Positions 34,735 to 47,003 of a DNA stretch of 64,000 nucleotides are shown piece after piece (position 1 is the stretch's first letter; every line of letters begins with the position of its first letter). The stretch lies in the NCBI GenBank assembly GCA_029891385.1, contig CM057230.1:32071402-32135401 (forward strand). The letters are read 5' to 3'. Below the pieces are notes generated by a model, which was not told the DNA's origin, ran no database searches, and was given only the letters and a program-made list of their open reading frames with translations. Source of the stretch: Erythroxylum novogranatense. Its lineage: Eukaryota > Streptophyta > Magnoliopsida > Malpighiales > Erythroxylaceae. The translations under genes and the position numbers were made by a program.

Positions 34735-35545
34735 GCTTGTTGGAAAGATCATGAAAAGCTCTACCATTCTTATGAAGACCATAAAAATCAATTTCACCCC
34801 TAAGGGTGTCAAATATCCCATCAAAGCTACTGTCTACACAAAACCTCTCAAACAGTGCAATACTTTGCAAATTCAGTAACTACTCATTTCCTCAGTCAAA
34901 AATAACACAATAAATATTCTCAGTAAGTTCACAATGTTATCTCCAACTTTCATGACAACTCAAAATCAAATTTACTTACTAATTAGGTCAAACAATTCAA
35001 CAAAGCATCAGCCCCCTGAAATCAACCAATCTGGACAGTAATTTTCCAAATAGTAATTATCTTAGCACAAATGTCACAAAAATCATTACCTTATATCCAT
35101 GAAAAGATAAGATCTCAAACTTCAATTTTCATGAAGAACTCAAACTCCAATTCGATTTCTAACAATTTCAAAACTGTTATGGAAGTTACTGCCATTATCA
35201 GCAATTCACAACCTAATGCAGGGTCAGTTTTTACAAAATCATAACTCCCAAGTATGACCTCTAAAAATTACACACCATAAATCATTTTCAAGATAATGTC
35301 TTCCTCTACAACTTTTCAGAAGATCACTCACACCAATTCAGTTAACAAAAATTGCTAAAATTGCTCCCAAGCAGAAAGCTCACAAAATCAACACTTTGAC
35401 TAGGTTTCTCCAAAAAGCATAAAACCAATCAATAGATATCAGTTCATATCTCCTAATATACAACTCTAAAATTAGCAAGATCAGTGGAAATGGAAAGCTA
35501 ACTCAATATGCTACAACTTTCATAAAGACCATTTTTCCTAGTTCC
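34735..35545 (-). repeat. Five degenerate modules, LTR 1 of B
   Basis: Module cores (TTTCATGAAGAMC on the plus strand) at about 34770, 34951, 35130, 35316 and 35521. The spacings 181, 179, 186 and 205 are the exact mirror of element C (205, 186, 180, 180). Counterparts lie in LTR 2 (47400-48420), LTR 3 (55990-57010) and the solo LTR (44600-45370). Confidence 0.68.
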
Positions 35546-36979
35546 ATACCAATTAATTTAGAAAAATCAACAAAGTAATCAGGTCATAACTGTGGGTACT
35601 GTTCACAGGCAATAAAACAGTAACTTTCCATGCAAACTTTCGCCCTTCTAGCATTACAATTTAACAACACCTATTTCACACAAAGTTGTAGCCAACATCC
35701 TAAAGTTTAAGTGGCCATAAACCTCACCTCATTTGCATTCCTACACAATTTGTTATGCTAACAACAATACAATCAGTGAAAACCTTAATTTTCCAGATTT
35801 GGTGTTAACCTTAGTTCTATCATTTCCAATGCCATTTACAAATCATTAAACATCCACATGAACACAAATCAGTTCTTATACCATTTATACATGTACTAGG
35901 GCTAACACACAAAAATTGGCAGCACTTAATTCTTTCTTTCCAAGTAAAATCAATCATCAATAAGCCATCACTAATCAAACTAAAACCACTTCTAACATAC
36001 TACTTTCAATTAATAATTCAACCTAACCTTATACCCATTAATTTAAACCATATGAGTCATCAATTTAATGCATCAAGAATCATAATAAATATACCAAACC
36101 TCCCATTAAATGCTCCTAACTACTATGATTCATAAATTCATATACTTAAGCATCATTAAAAACCTAATTAAACTTACTTACCTAATTAGCCTTTCCACTT
36201 CAAAGCACACCAATTTCTCACTTTCTCTACTTTCTTCTAACATCAAACATGTATAACATCATGCCAAAAAGAAAAGAGTGTATGCTTGGCCCTTTTTAGA
36301 AGGAACAAAGAGGAAGGGAGAGCTAAACACTAAGAAACCTAAAGAACAACAAATGGAGAAGAAGGAAGGTGAAGTTTCATGGAGGAAGGATATAAGCAAT
36401 AACAATGAGGTTTTTCCCTTCTTTCCCTTTAAATAACCGAAAAACAATAGCTAAGAAAAGACAAATGCAATAAATTCGTTGGACATTTGGCACTTATCTA
36501 AAAAAAACAATAAAATAAGGATAAGACAAAATTTAGTTAATTAAACACTAATCCCAATTAAGCTCTAAACATGGCACTAACATAATTCCCACAATTATTA
36601 ATTCACTAATCTCATGCCATTAGGCAATCCTTTTCAATACAAAAAGGCTCACTCAGCCAGTCAGTTGAATTTTTTTGGTCCAGGCACGAACCCCAAAAAA
36701 TTTCAGAAAAATTCCCATAAATTTCTAAAAATGTAAAACAATTTATGGCGCACTCCAAATAATTTTTCAAATACAATTATCCCATAAATTTCACAAAAAA
36801 ATCTCAATTTGAAACCTAAGCCGGAATATGTCATGAATGCATGTATACCATGTGCAAGTGCAAAACAATCATCAGTTATAGAAGCTATATGTTGTATGAG
36901 CATGCCGAGATATAATCCAATTCTCCTAACCCGTCCCAAATTACCAATAAACCCTTCCTATGGGAGATGGGATGTTACA

Positions 36980-36994
36980 ATTCTCCCCTCCTAA
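36980..36994 (-). other. Polypurine tract, B internal copy 1
   Basis: The minus strand reads TTAGGAGGGGAGAAT directly before LTR 1. Copy 2 has the same tract at 49634-49648. Confidence 0.88.
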
Positions 36995-39900
36995 TAAAAA
37001 TTTTGTCCTCAAAATTCTTACCTAGTTGATCGAAAAGATGAGGATACTGTCTCCTCATATGCTCCTCAGTCTCCCAGGTAGCCTCCTCAGTTGAGTGGTT
37101 CCTCCAGAGAACCTTCACTAATGGAATACTCTTATTCCTCAACTGTTTCACCTGTGTCCCGACAATCTGTATCGGCTCCTCTACATAACTCAGATTACTA
37201 GAGACCTCAATCTCCTGAGCCGGTATCACATGTGTCGGATCTGACCGATATCTACGGAGCATACTCACATGGAAGACGTCATGCAACTGAGACATCTCAC
37301 TCAGTAAAGCTAGCCTGTAGGCCAAAGGTCCTATCTTCTCAGTGATCTCATATGGACCAATGTACCTAGGGCTTAACTTACCCTTTTTTTCCAAATCTCA
37401 GTACACCACGCCACGGTGACACCCGTAAGAACACTCTATCGCCCACATTGTACTCAATGTCCCTCCTATGTTGATCCACATAGCTCTTCTGTCTATCCTG
37501 AGCCGCTTTGATGCGACTCCAAATCAGTTTCACCTTATCTACTGTATCCTGAATCAGCTCAGGACCCTCAATCATCCTCACACCCTCTTCATCCCAATAC
37601 AAAGGCGATCTACACGGTCGCCCATACAGTGCCTCATATGGTGCCATCCCGATGCTACTATGATAATGATTGTTGTATACAAACTCAATCAGAGCTAAAT
37701 AATGATCCCATGCTCCTCTGAACTCCAATACACAAGTCCGAAGCATATCCTCAACAGTCTTAATCGTCCTCTCACTCTGCCCATCTGTCTGAGGATGAAA
37801 CGCTGTACTGAAGTTCAGCCTAGTACCCATAGCAGCATCGCAAACTCGCGGAACCTCAAGTAAATCTGGGATCCCTAGCGACACTATCGACATCGGGACC
37901 CCATGCAGTCTCACTATCTCCGCCACATACTTCGGGCCAAGCGATCCATGGTATTGTTCTCTCTCTTTGGCAAGAAATGGGCCGATTTAGTCAACCGTCC
38001 ACTATGACCCGAATAACATCATCTTGTCTCGGCGCCCTAGGCAAACCCATAATGAAATCCATGGTAATTGTTCCCATTTCTACTCCGGAATGGGCAACGA
38101 ATGAAGCTTCCCTACTGGAGCCTGGTGCTCAGCCTTAACCTGCTGGCACGTCAAACATCTAGATACATACTCCGCTACTTGCTTTTTCATGCCAGGCCAC
38201 CAGAAATGTTGCTTAAGAGTGTTATACATCTTGGTAGTACCAGGATGCATAGCATATGTGGCCATATGAGCCTCCTCCAATATCTCTCTCCTCAAGTCAT
38301 CCACATCAGGCACACAAAGCCTCTGCCCTATCCATAAAGTCTCATCTCTCAAGTCAAACTCAGAACTTGAATCAGCTTTTACCTTCTCAATCAGTCTCAC
38401 TATAACAGGATCCTTGTCCTGAACTCTCCTAATCCTGTCCAGTAGCATCGGTCTCAGTGTCAAAGTAGCCAATAAGACTCCATCCTGCTCCAGATTCAAC
38501 TGCACATTCAAAGCCCTCAACTGAATCAAGTTAGGCAACCTCATTGCCTGAATCTGAGCTGTACTAGTATGCGACTTCCTACTCAGAGCATCCGCCACTA
38601 CATTGGCTTTCCTGTGGTGATACTCGATAAGACAGTCATAGTCCTTCAACAACTCAAGCCATCTCCTCATCTCAAATTCAACTCTCTCGGCTCAAGAATA
38701 TCTCAAACTCTTATTGTCGGTGAAGATCCGGAAAGTCTCACCATCGGTAATGCCTCCAAATCTTCAAAGCAAACACTACTGCAGCCTAACTCCAAATCAT
38801 GAACAGGATAGTTTACCTCGTGAGACCTCGGTGTCTCGAGGCATAGGCAATGACTCTCTTGTCTTTGCATCGTAACACATCCCAATCCTCGATGTGATGC
38901 ATCATCAGATACCACAAATCCTCCAGTCCCAGATGGAATAGCCAATACCGGTGCAGTAGTAAACCGATGTTTCAGCTCTTCAAAGCTCTTCTGACACTCC
39001 TCAGTCCATCTGAATGGTACATTCTTCCTCAGCAGTTTTGTCAGAGGGGCTGAGATCAATGAGAACCCCTCGACAAACCTCCGGTAATAACCGACCAATC
39101 TGAGGAAACTCCGAATCTCTGAAACATTCCTAGGAGCCTCCCACTTCAAAGATTGCCTCAACCTTACTTGATCCACGAATACCCTCTCCAATACTATATG
39201 CCCCAAAAAGATCACCTGATCCAGCCAAAATTCACATTTACCGAATTTGGCATACAACTGTCTCTCCCTCATGGTCTGCAACACAATCCTCAAATTCTCA
39301 CTATGCTCCAGTCTGTTCCTCGAATACACTAAAATGTCATCAATAAACACAATAACAAACTGATCCAGGTAGGGCTGAAATACCTTATTCATCAAGGCCA
39401 TGAAGGCTGCCGGGGCATTAGTCAACCCAAACAGCATCACTAAAAACTCAAAATGCCCATACCTGCTCCTGAAGGCACTCTTAGGCACATCGGCCTCTGC
39501 AATCTTTAACTGATAGTAACCAAATCGCAGATCTAACTTGGTGAATACCTGAGCCCCCTGCAACTGATCAAATAAGTCATCAATCCTAGGCAGTGGGTAC
39601 TTATTCTTCACTGTCACCCGATTAATTTTTCAGAATCGATGCACAGCCTCAAAGTCCCATCCTTTTTCTTCACAAACAAAACTGGAGCTCCCCATGGTGA
39701 AACACTAGGTCTAATAAAGCCCTTCTCCAACAACTCCTGCAACTGAGCCTTAAGCTCCCTCAGTTCCACAGGTGCCATCCTATATGGAGGTATAGATATA
39801 GAGCGATGACTGAACGAGGTCAATAGTGAACTCTGTCTCCCGATCCGGCGACAAACCCGGTAACTCATCAGGAAACACATCCAGAAATTCCCTAACCACG

Positions 39901-40565
39901 GGAATATCTTGAAGCCTCTGCTCAACTCTGGTGTCAACCACATGAGCCAAATATGCCTCACAGCCTCCCTGCATCAATCTCAGGGCACTAAGGAAAGAGA
40001 TCATCCGGGCTGGTACTGCCTGACTAACTCCTCTGAACACTGCTCTAGGCTGACCAGGAGACTCCAAAACAACCTCCTTGGTATAGCTGTCCATAATAGC
40101 CCTATGGGCCGTCAGCCAGTCCATCCCCAGAATCACATCGATTTCTCTCAGAGGTAATACTATAAGGTCTGCCCTCAACACTGCTTGATCAATCTGGATC
40201 GAGCATCCCCTGAAGACCTCTCCCAATGCAGTAGTAGTACCTAGAGGTGTACTCACCTGTAGCCCATACTGTAATATCTCCCTATCTCCATGCAATCTAC
40301 CTGCTAAATGAGGTGCAATAAAAGAATGTGTGGATCCAGGATCCAGCAATGCAAACGCCTCAATATCAGAAATAAGGAGCATACCAGCTACAACATCAGG
40401 GGAATCCTGGGCCTCCTGCCTCGTCATGGCATAGACTCTGGCCTGGGACTGTGGTCGGCTGCCCCGACCCTCAGTCCTCACAAAGGATCCCTCAGCTCTA
40501 CCTCGGCCCCTCTGTCCTGATCCACGCCCGGATCCACCCACTCTACTCTCTTTGCATCTTGTATC
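36980..40565 (-). pseudogene. pol: pol of B, copy 1 (frameshifted)
   Basis: In order on the minus strand: protease in an open stretch 40541-39780 with ALLDPGSTHSF (DPG in place of the usual DSG) and VILGMDWL. Reverse transcriptase in 39961-38703 across two frames, with FIDDILVYS intact and MLFGLTNAP in place of MPFGLTNAP. RNase H runs in 38703-39617 and is frameshifted after VSDDASHRG. The integrase zinc part with HFWWPGM and CLTCQQVK is in 38670-38080. The integrase core is in 37926-37378, where the SDRDPRF region is scrambled. The chromodomain in 37394-36975 has VKVLWRNHSTEEATWETEEH. At least six frame breaks; not functional. Confidence 0.9.
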
Positions 40566-41526
40566 TACTCGGCTCGTCCACTACCAGCAGACTGAGCTCC
40601 CAATGTAGCTGGGCAATCCCGAATCTGATGATCCATGGAGCCGCATTTAAGGCAAGCTCCAGTCAATCGCCAACACCCTCCAAAGTGCCTCTTCTCACAG
40701 TGCTCACAGAGTGGGGGAATCTGCCCAAAACCTCTGCCATCGCCATCGCCATCGCCGGTCTGACAAATCTCCTCTCGTCTAAAACCCGACCGTGGATCCT
40801 CTCAAGATCTGAAGGTCCTGCTCTGGCCGCTAAAACTCCTACCAGAGCCGCCTCGATCGTCACTAACTCTTTTCCTCTAGACCCTTGACCCATCTCTCGC
40901 TTGTCTCATCTCACACTCGCTCTACTCACAAAGAAGAACTCTCAACTCTATAAAGGAGCCCATATCGATCGGGCCAATCTCGCATGAATCTCCAGACTCG
41001 GCCCCATCTCAAACCTCGGCACCTATCGCCTCAGTGGGAACCACATGAAAGATATCCCATCAACTCATTAAACCTAACCTCGACTGCCATCGTCATCCCA
41101 CCTGTCTCGGCCCAAAAACTCCTGCATCTTCATTTCCAGATACACCTTGGGCATATAATTGTCTCTAAAAGCCCTCGTAAAATCGCCCATGTCAAGAAGC
41201 AAGGCACGGTGGTACCGCCAAACAGTCTTCCACCATGTATAAGCGGGGCCTGCAGAAGAGATATGCGAATCGAACCTCTCATCGAGTTCGCAATCCATCC
41301 GATCAAGGACTCTCGGTCCTCTCCAACCATCCTCGGCCTCACGGGTGCAGATCGCCATAGAAGTCTGACCCCCGCCACGCAAAGAAATCATATCTCCTCT
41401 CCCGTATCACGGGGACTCTAGGAGGTATCTCCTCAGATCGAGGCACCGAGGACTCTCTACTAGCTCCAACAGATCCCTGGTCAGCTGGTTGATCAATCTG
41501 ATCACCAAATACGGATGACCTAAAAT
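40566..41526 (-). pseudogene. gag: gag of B, copy 1 (frameshifted)
   Basis: Gag pieces in several frames: SSVFGDQIDQPADQGSVG and RESSVPRSEEIPPRV near the start (about 41515-41430), then MDCELDERFD, MGDFTRAFRDNYMPKVYLEM (about 41185-41125), and two zinc knuckles near 40690-40620. The start codon is not resolved, because the frame runs up to a TTTTATTTTAG/GTCATCC that could be a splice acceptor. Confidence 0.82.
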
Positions 41527-41610
41527 AAAACAAGAACTCTGATCAGTTTCTTCATTTCTCACAATAATTCAAGCCTAATTATGTACTAGTCCCAACAGAT
41601 GCCAAACCAT

Positions 41611-41622
41611 GCTCTGATACCA
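41611..41622 (-). other. Primer-binding site, B copy 1
   Basis: GCTCTGATACCA on the plus strand is the reverse complement of TGGTATCAGAGC. It lies 14 bases inside the boundary of the middle LTR. Confidence 0.92.
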
Positions 41623-42960
41623 CCTAAACCACCTAATGTAGCACCCCCTTACCATGTGATATGTACCGGGACGCCCGTAGGTCATTCCGACACATACCCT
41701 ACGATAAGGGTGCGCTACGAACAATCACTAACACTCCACATGGCATCAAAAATCATAAAGCATTAATATAAAATCCACTAATTTTTGAAACCATAAATTA
41801 TCATTTCATAACCTCAAAGCAGTAAATTTACACAACTGGTATGTTCTGTACATTACTCCAAAAGAAAATCAAACAAAAAGCTAGCTAGGTCATCCCTCAA
41901 AAGTGCCGGTGACCGACACGTGTGCCATGACTTCTCTTGCCAACTCGATCTACACGGCAGGAAAAGTCTCTCCAGAGCTATGAGTCTACTCTCTCGGTCT
42001 TGAAAAATAATTTGCAATTTTGGGTGAGTTTGCGAACTCAATGAGGAACCATCATCGATGGTTCACCCAATTCATGCATATACACATACATAACACAGAT
42101 ACGCACAATTATCTCACCAAATCACATTTAGTAGTACCACATAATTTTCATAACAATCCAAAGAACCAATTCAAATGCACATAAAATGTGTATGAGACGC
42201 TTTTCCAATTTATTACGTTGTTGTGATTTGGCGCTTTCAGAATCGTCCCATTAGGGCACATTAAGCGGTGAGCCATAGGCTCGAATCCTTTGTGGGCTCA
42301 AGGCCCGATCACGTTGAGCTTTAAGCTCGTTGGTATCGCTTCCGTCACAATCGCCAACCATCGATCATGCAATTATGCATGAAGTGCATATGTCCAAATA
42401 AAACAATACCAACATCATATCAAATCCCAATTCAACATATCCACATAAGTCTCGCACAGGTAATCGTAAGAAAATCACATATGACACTTCTATGTCAGAA
42501 TTCTCCAATCCTCGGACCTCCGGTCCATGATCCAGCACAAACAAACACAATTTTCCCACCATTATTCTCCACGGGGTTCTAAGTGCGAATTATAAACACT
42601 TACTAACCGAGGAACCATCTAGGTTACTCACTTAATAACTTCCGAGCTAATGCTGGGAAGTCTCTGCAACGTCCGTGGGATGACGTTCCAACTGAGCCTC
42701 TATAACAATTAAAATAAGGAAACATTACCAACTGAATAGTTAAAAATATCAAACAATGCACATGGAATAAGTAAAACGTGTATAATGCATGTTCATGGCA
42801 TTCCCGGCCCTAATCCAAAATTTTTCCATAATAAAATCCGTCTATAAATTAGAAACCTATTGGCGCTGACGGTGCGCAATTTGGACCTCTATAGGTCCCT
42901 AATTAAACAAAACAGTGATTAAAGGCTCCGTTACCCGAGGCCACGTCAATTTCCCGTCCA

Positions 42961-42965
42961 AAAAT
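42961..42965 (+). repeat. Target-site duplication AAAAA (left) of the solo LTR
   Basis: LTR 1 reads CCGTCCAAAAATCCCGAATT at the same place. Here the A run is duplicated at 47004-47008 around the insertion. Confidence 0.85.
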
Positions 42966-45900
42966 GTAGCACCCTCATACCATAGGAAATGTATCGGGAC
43001 GCCCGTAGGTCATTCCGATACACACCCTACAATAAGGGTGCGCTACGAACAACCACTAACACTCCACATGGCATCAACAATCATAAAGCAGTAATATGAA
43101 ATCCACTAATTTTTGAAACCATAAATTCTCATTTCATAACCTCAAAGCAGTAAATTTACACAACTGGTGTGTTATGTACATTACTCCAAAAGAAAATCAA
43201 ACAAAAAGGCTAGCTAGGTCATCCCTCAAAAAGTGCCAGCTGACCGACCTGTGTGCCATGACTTCTCTTGCCAACTCAATCTACACGGCAGAAAAGTCCC
43301 TCGGAGCTATAAGTCTACTCTCGGTCTGAAAAATAATTTGCAATTTTGGGTGAGTTTGCGAACTCGGTGAGAACTATCACCGATGGTTCACCCAATTCAT
43401 GCATATACACATACATAACACAACTACGCACAATTATCTCACCAAATCACATTCAATGGTACCACATAATGTCCATACCGGTCAAAGAATCAATTCAAAT
43501 GCACATGGAATGTGTATGAGGCGCTTTCAATTTATTACGTTGTTGTGATGGCGCTGGCTGTCCCATTAAGGGCGATTAAGCGGTGAGCCATAGGCTCGAA
43601 TCACTATGGGCTCAAGGCCCGATCACGTTGAGCTTTAAGCTCGTTGGCTTCTGGTCATAGCGCAATTATCGATCATGCAATTATGCATGAAGTGCATATG
43701 TCCAAATAAAACAACACCAACATCATATCAGATCCCAATTCAATAGGTACACATAAATCTTATACGGTAATCACAAGAAAATCAAATGTGACACTTCTAT
43801 GTCAAATTTTCCAATCCATCGGACCTTCGGTCCGCAATCCAGGCACAAACAAACACAATTTTCCCACCATTATTCTCCACGGGGTTCTAAGTGCGAATTA
43901 TAAACACTTACTAACCGAGGAACCATCTAGGTTACTCACCTAATAACTTCCGAAGCTATCTGGAAGTCTCGCAACGTCAAGTGGGATGACGCTCCAACCG
44001 AGCCTCTATAACAATTAAAATAAGTAAACATTACCAACTGAATAGTTAAAATATTAAACAATGCACATGGAATAAGTAAACGTGTATAATGCATGCTCAT
44101 GGCATTCCGGCCCTAATCCAAAATTTTCCCATAAAAAATCCGTCTAAAATTAGAAACCTATTGGCCGACGGTGCGCAATTGGACCTCTATAGGTCCCCAA
44201 TTAAACAAAACAGTGATTAAAGGCTCGTTACCGGGGCCACGTCAATTCCGTCCAAAATTCCCAATTTCTCACAAAATGAAATTAAATATTCTCTGAATCC
44301 GATGCCTCGAGAATCAGTCAATCGGATGTCGGTGGAAAAGAAATTGACAAAATGAAATCCCAAATTACCAATTAAATAATAATAATAATAATAAAAAAAA
44401 AAAAACGTTCAGCCCTAGCGACGCGGCCTTATACCCCCGCATCACTAGGGCGACGCGTCGCCCTAGTGAACGGGCCTTAATCCATTACCCTCTTTTTTTT
44501 TCATATTCCCATCCGAATTTCCAACAACAATAATTCTTAGCACACAAATCAGAAAAATACAAACCATAGCTTGTTGGAAAGATAATGAAAAGCTCTACCA
44601 TTCTCATGAAGACCATAAAAATCAATTTCACCCCTAAGGGTGTCAAATATCCCATCAAAGCTACTGTCTACACAAAACCTCTCAAACAGTGCAATACTTT
44701 GCAAATTCAGTAACTACTCATTTCTTCAGTCAAAAATAACACAATAAATATGCTCAGTAAGTTCACAATGTTATCTCCAACTTTCATGAACAACTCAAAA
44801 TCAAATTTACTTACTAACTAGGTCAAACAATTCACCAAAGCATCAACCCTCTGAAATCAACCAATCTGGACAGTGATGTTTCAAACAGTAATTCTCTTAG
44901 CACAAATGTCACAAAATTCATTACTTTATATCCCTGAAAAGACAAGATCTCAAACTTCAATTTTCATGAAGAACACAAACTCCAATTCGATTTTTAACAA
45001 TTTCAAAACTGTTATGGAAGTTACTGCCATTATCAGCAATTCGCAACCTAATGCAGGATCAGTTTTTGCAAAATCATAACTCCCAACTCTGACCTCTAAA
45101 ATTTATATGCAATATCTCATTTTCAAGATAATTTCTTCCTCTTAAACTTTGCAGAAGATCACTCACACCAATTCAGTCCACAAAAATTGCTAAAATTGCT
45201 CCCAAGCAGAAAGCTCACAAAATCAACACTTAAGCTAGGTTTCATCAACATGCCCAAAACCAGTCCATAGGAATCAGTTCATATCTCCCAATATACAACT
45301 CGAAAATTAGCAAGATCAGTGGCAATGGAAAGCTAACTCAATATTCCTCAACTTCCATGAAGACCATTTTTCCTAGTTCCCTACCAATTAATTTAGAAAA
45401 ATCAGCAAAGCTCATAGGGTATGGTTTCGGTTACTGTTCACAGGCAATAAAACAGTAACTTTCCATGCCAAATTTCAACCTATTAGAGTTACAATTTGAC
45501 AACACCTATTTCACACAAAAATGTAGCTAACATCCCAAAGTTTAAGTGGCCACAAACCTCACCTCATTTGCATTTCTATACAATGAGTTATGAATAAAAC
45601 AGTACAATCAATCAAAAACCCTAATTTTCCAGATTTGGTCCAACCTTTGTTTCTCTCATTTCCATTGCCTTTAACACATCATCAAGCATCCAAATAACAC
45701 AAATCAGTTCTTATACCATTCATACACATTCATACATGTCCTAGGGCTAATACCTAAAAATTGGCAGCACTTAATTTCTCAATTTATTTACAAAATTAGT
45801 CATCATCTACCAACCAAATTCAAAGCTAAACCAAGTTACAACCATAACCATTCATTATCCTAACACACCATACATTGATACCCATCAATTTACACTATAA

Positions 45901-47003
45901 TTCTTATCAAGGTAAAGCATCAATAAGCTTACTAATAATACCAAAATTCCCATTTGATGCTTCTAACTACCATGACATTCAATACCTAATGAAAACATCA
46001 TTTAAAGCTTAAACCTTAAATGAACACTTACCTACTTTAAAGCCTCCTTTAAAACTTCAACTACCAACTTTTAACTTCTCCACTTGAAACACCAAAACAC
46101 CAACCTCCTTCACTTCTCTAGCATGCACAAAACTCATCATACCAAGGAAAGTAGAAGAACTAGAGGAAGGTTTCACTTTGAGAGAGAAGGAAGAAGAACA
46201 TCGATGATGAGAAGCAAAAATGGGAGAGGATGCCTTTCGGATGAGTCTTTGACAAAAATCAACTTGTTCTATCTTGTTTTTAAACAAGGAAAACCGATAG
46301 GTTCAAGCAATGGACATTAAATGAAGGAGAATGGGTGGCAAAATGTGATTTGTTCAAAGGTTTAAAGAAAAGTCAACATATTCATTTTTATAATTAGGAT
46401 CAAAATTTACCCCAATCAACTCAATGACCCTAATTTCAATCCCAAAATAATGTATCCAATATTATAGTGCCATTGGATAAAAATTTTCGATACCGAAAAT
46501 CAACCGGTTCGCCACTTGGCGATTTATCCGGTCCGGAAATTTCCGGAAATTTCTCTCGAATCATTTTTTTGAAAATTACCTAAATTGCCCAAAATTGTAA
46601 AACATAAGATAGTCCACTCCAAATAATTTTTTTAAACACGAAAACCACACTTTCACTACAAAAACACTTTTAGGCCCTGTACCGGCGATTTTGCCGGTCT
46701 GGAAATTTTCTCCGGATAATTTCAGAAAAATTCCAATAAATCCCTAAAAATGTAAAACACTCTATGGCGCACTCCAAAATTTTTTTCCAAATCCCATTAT
46801 CACACCAATTTCACAAAAGATCACAATTAGACACTTAGGCCGGGAAATGTCATGAATGCATGTATGAGTATATGCCTGTGCAAAACTCATCATTTATAGA
46901 GGCTGCATGGCATATGTTCATGCCGAGTTATAATTTAATACTCCTAACCCGTCCCCGTCCTAATTTACTAAAATACCCTTCCCATCGGAGATGAGATGTT
47001 ACA
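42966..47003 (-). mobile_element. Solo LTR nested in the middle LTR of B
   Basis: 4038 bp with TG...CA ends, no internal region, AAAAA duplications on both sides. On the minus strand its first part is closest to element C (TGTAACATCTCATCTCCGAT, CTATAAATG, GCATTCATGACATTTCCCGG and the TTTCAAAAAAATGATTC region). Its last part is closest to B (GTGCTACA end, GGGACGCCCGTAGGTC on the plus strand). It has its own hairpin array, GC block (44407-44480), modules and predicted intron. Left by recombination between the LTRs of a full element. Confidence 0.9.
44365..44406. repeat. (AAT)n microsatellite with A run
   Basis: About seven AAT units followed by thirteen A, directly beside the GC-rich block of the solo LTR. 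Confidence 0.8.

Larger units (their letters stand above)
33060..36979 (-). repeat. LTR 1 of element B (3' LTR, 3920 bp)
   Basis: On the minus strand it starts TGTAACATCCCATCTCCCAT and ends GGGGGTGCTACA. It contains donor 1 near 36182 (TTAG/GTAAGTAAG), modules at 34770-35521, a GC-rich block at 34549-34637, a second donor at 34055, a hairpin array at 33644-33772 and an acceptor at 33424. It differs from LTR 2 and LTR 3 at many positions where those two agree, so it is the outlier of the three. Confidence 0.92.

Noticed and set aside
36289..36460. Short basic frames near the B LTR promoter side as a small gene
   Set aside because: Purine-rich 5' leader sequence typical of plant LTRs. The frames shift between the three LTR copies.
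37468..37698. Frames on the plus strand opposite B pol (also 38068-38337, 40451-40888, 50460-50984, 53539-54030)
   Set aside because: These are antisense shadows of the gag-pol remnants.
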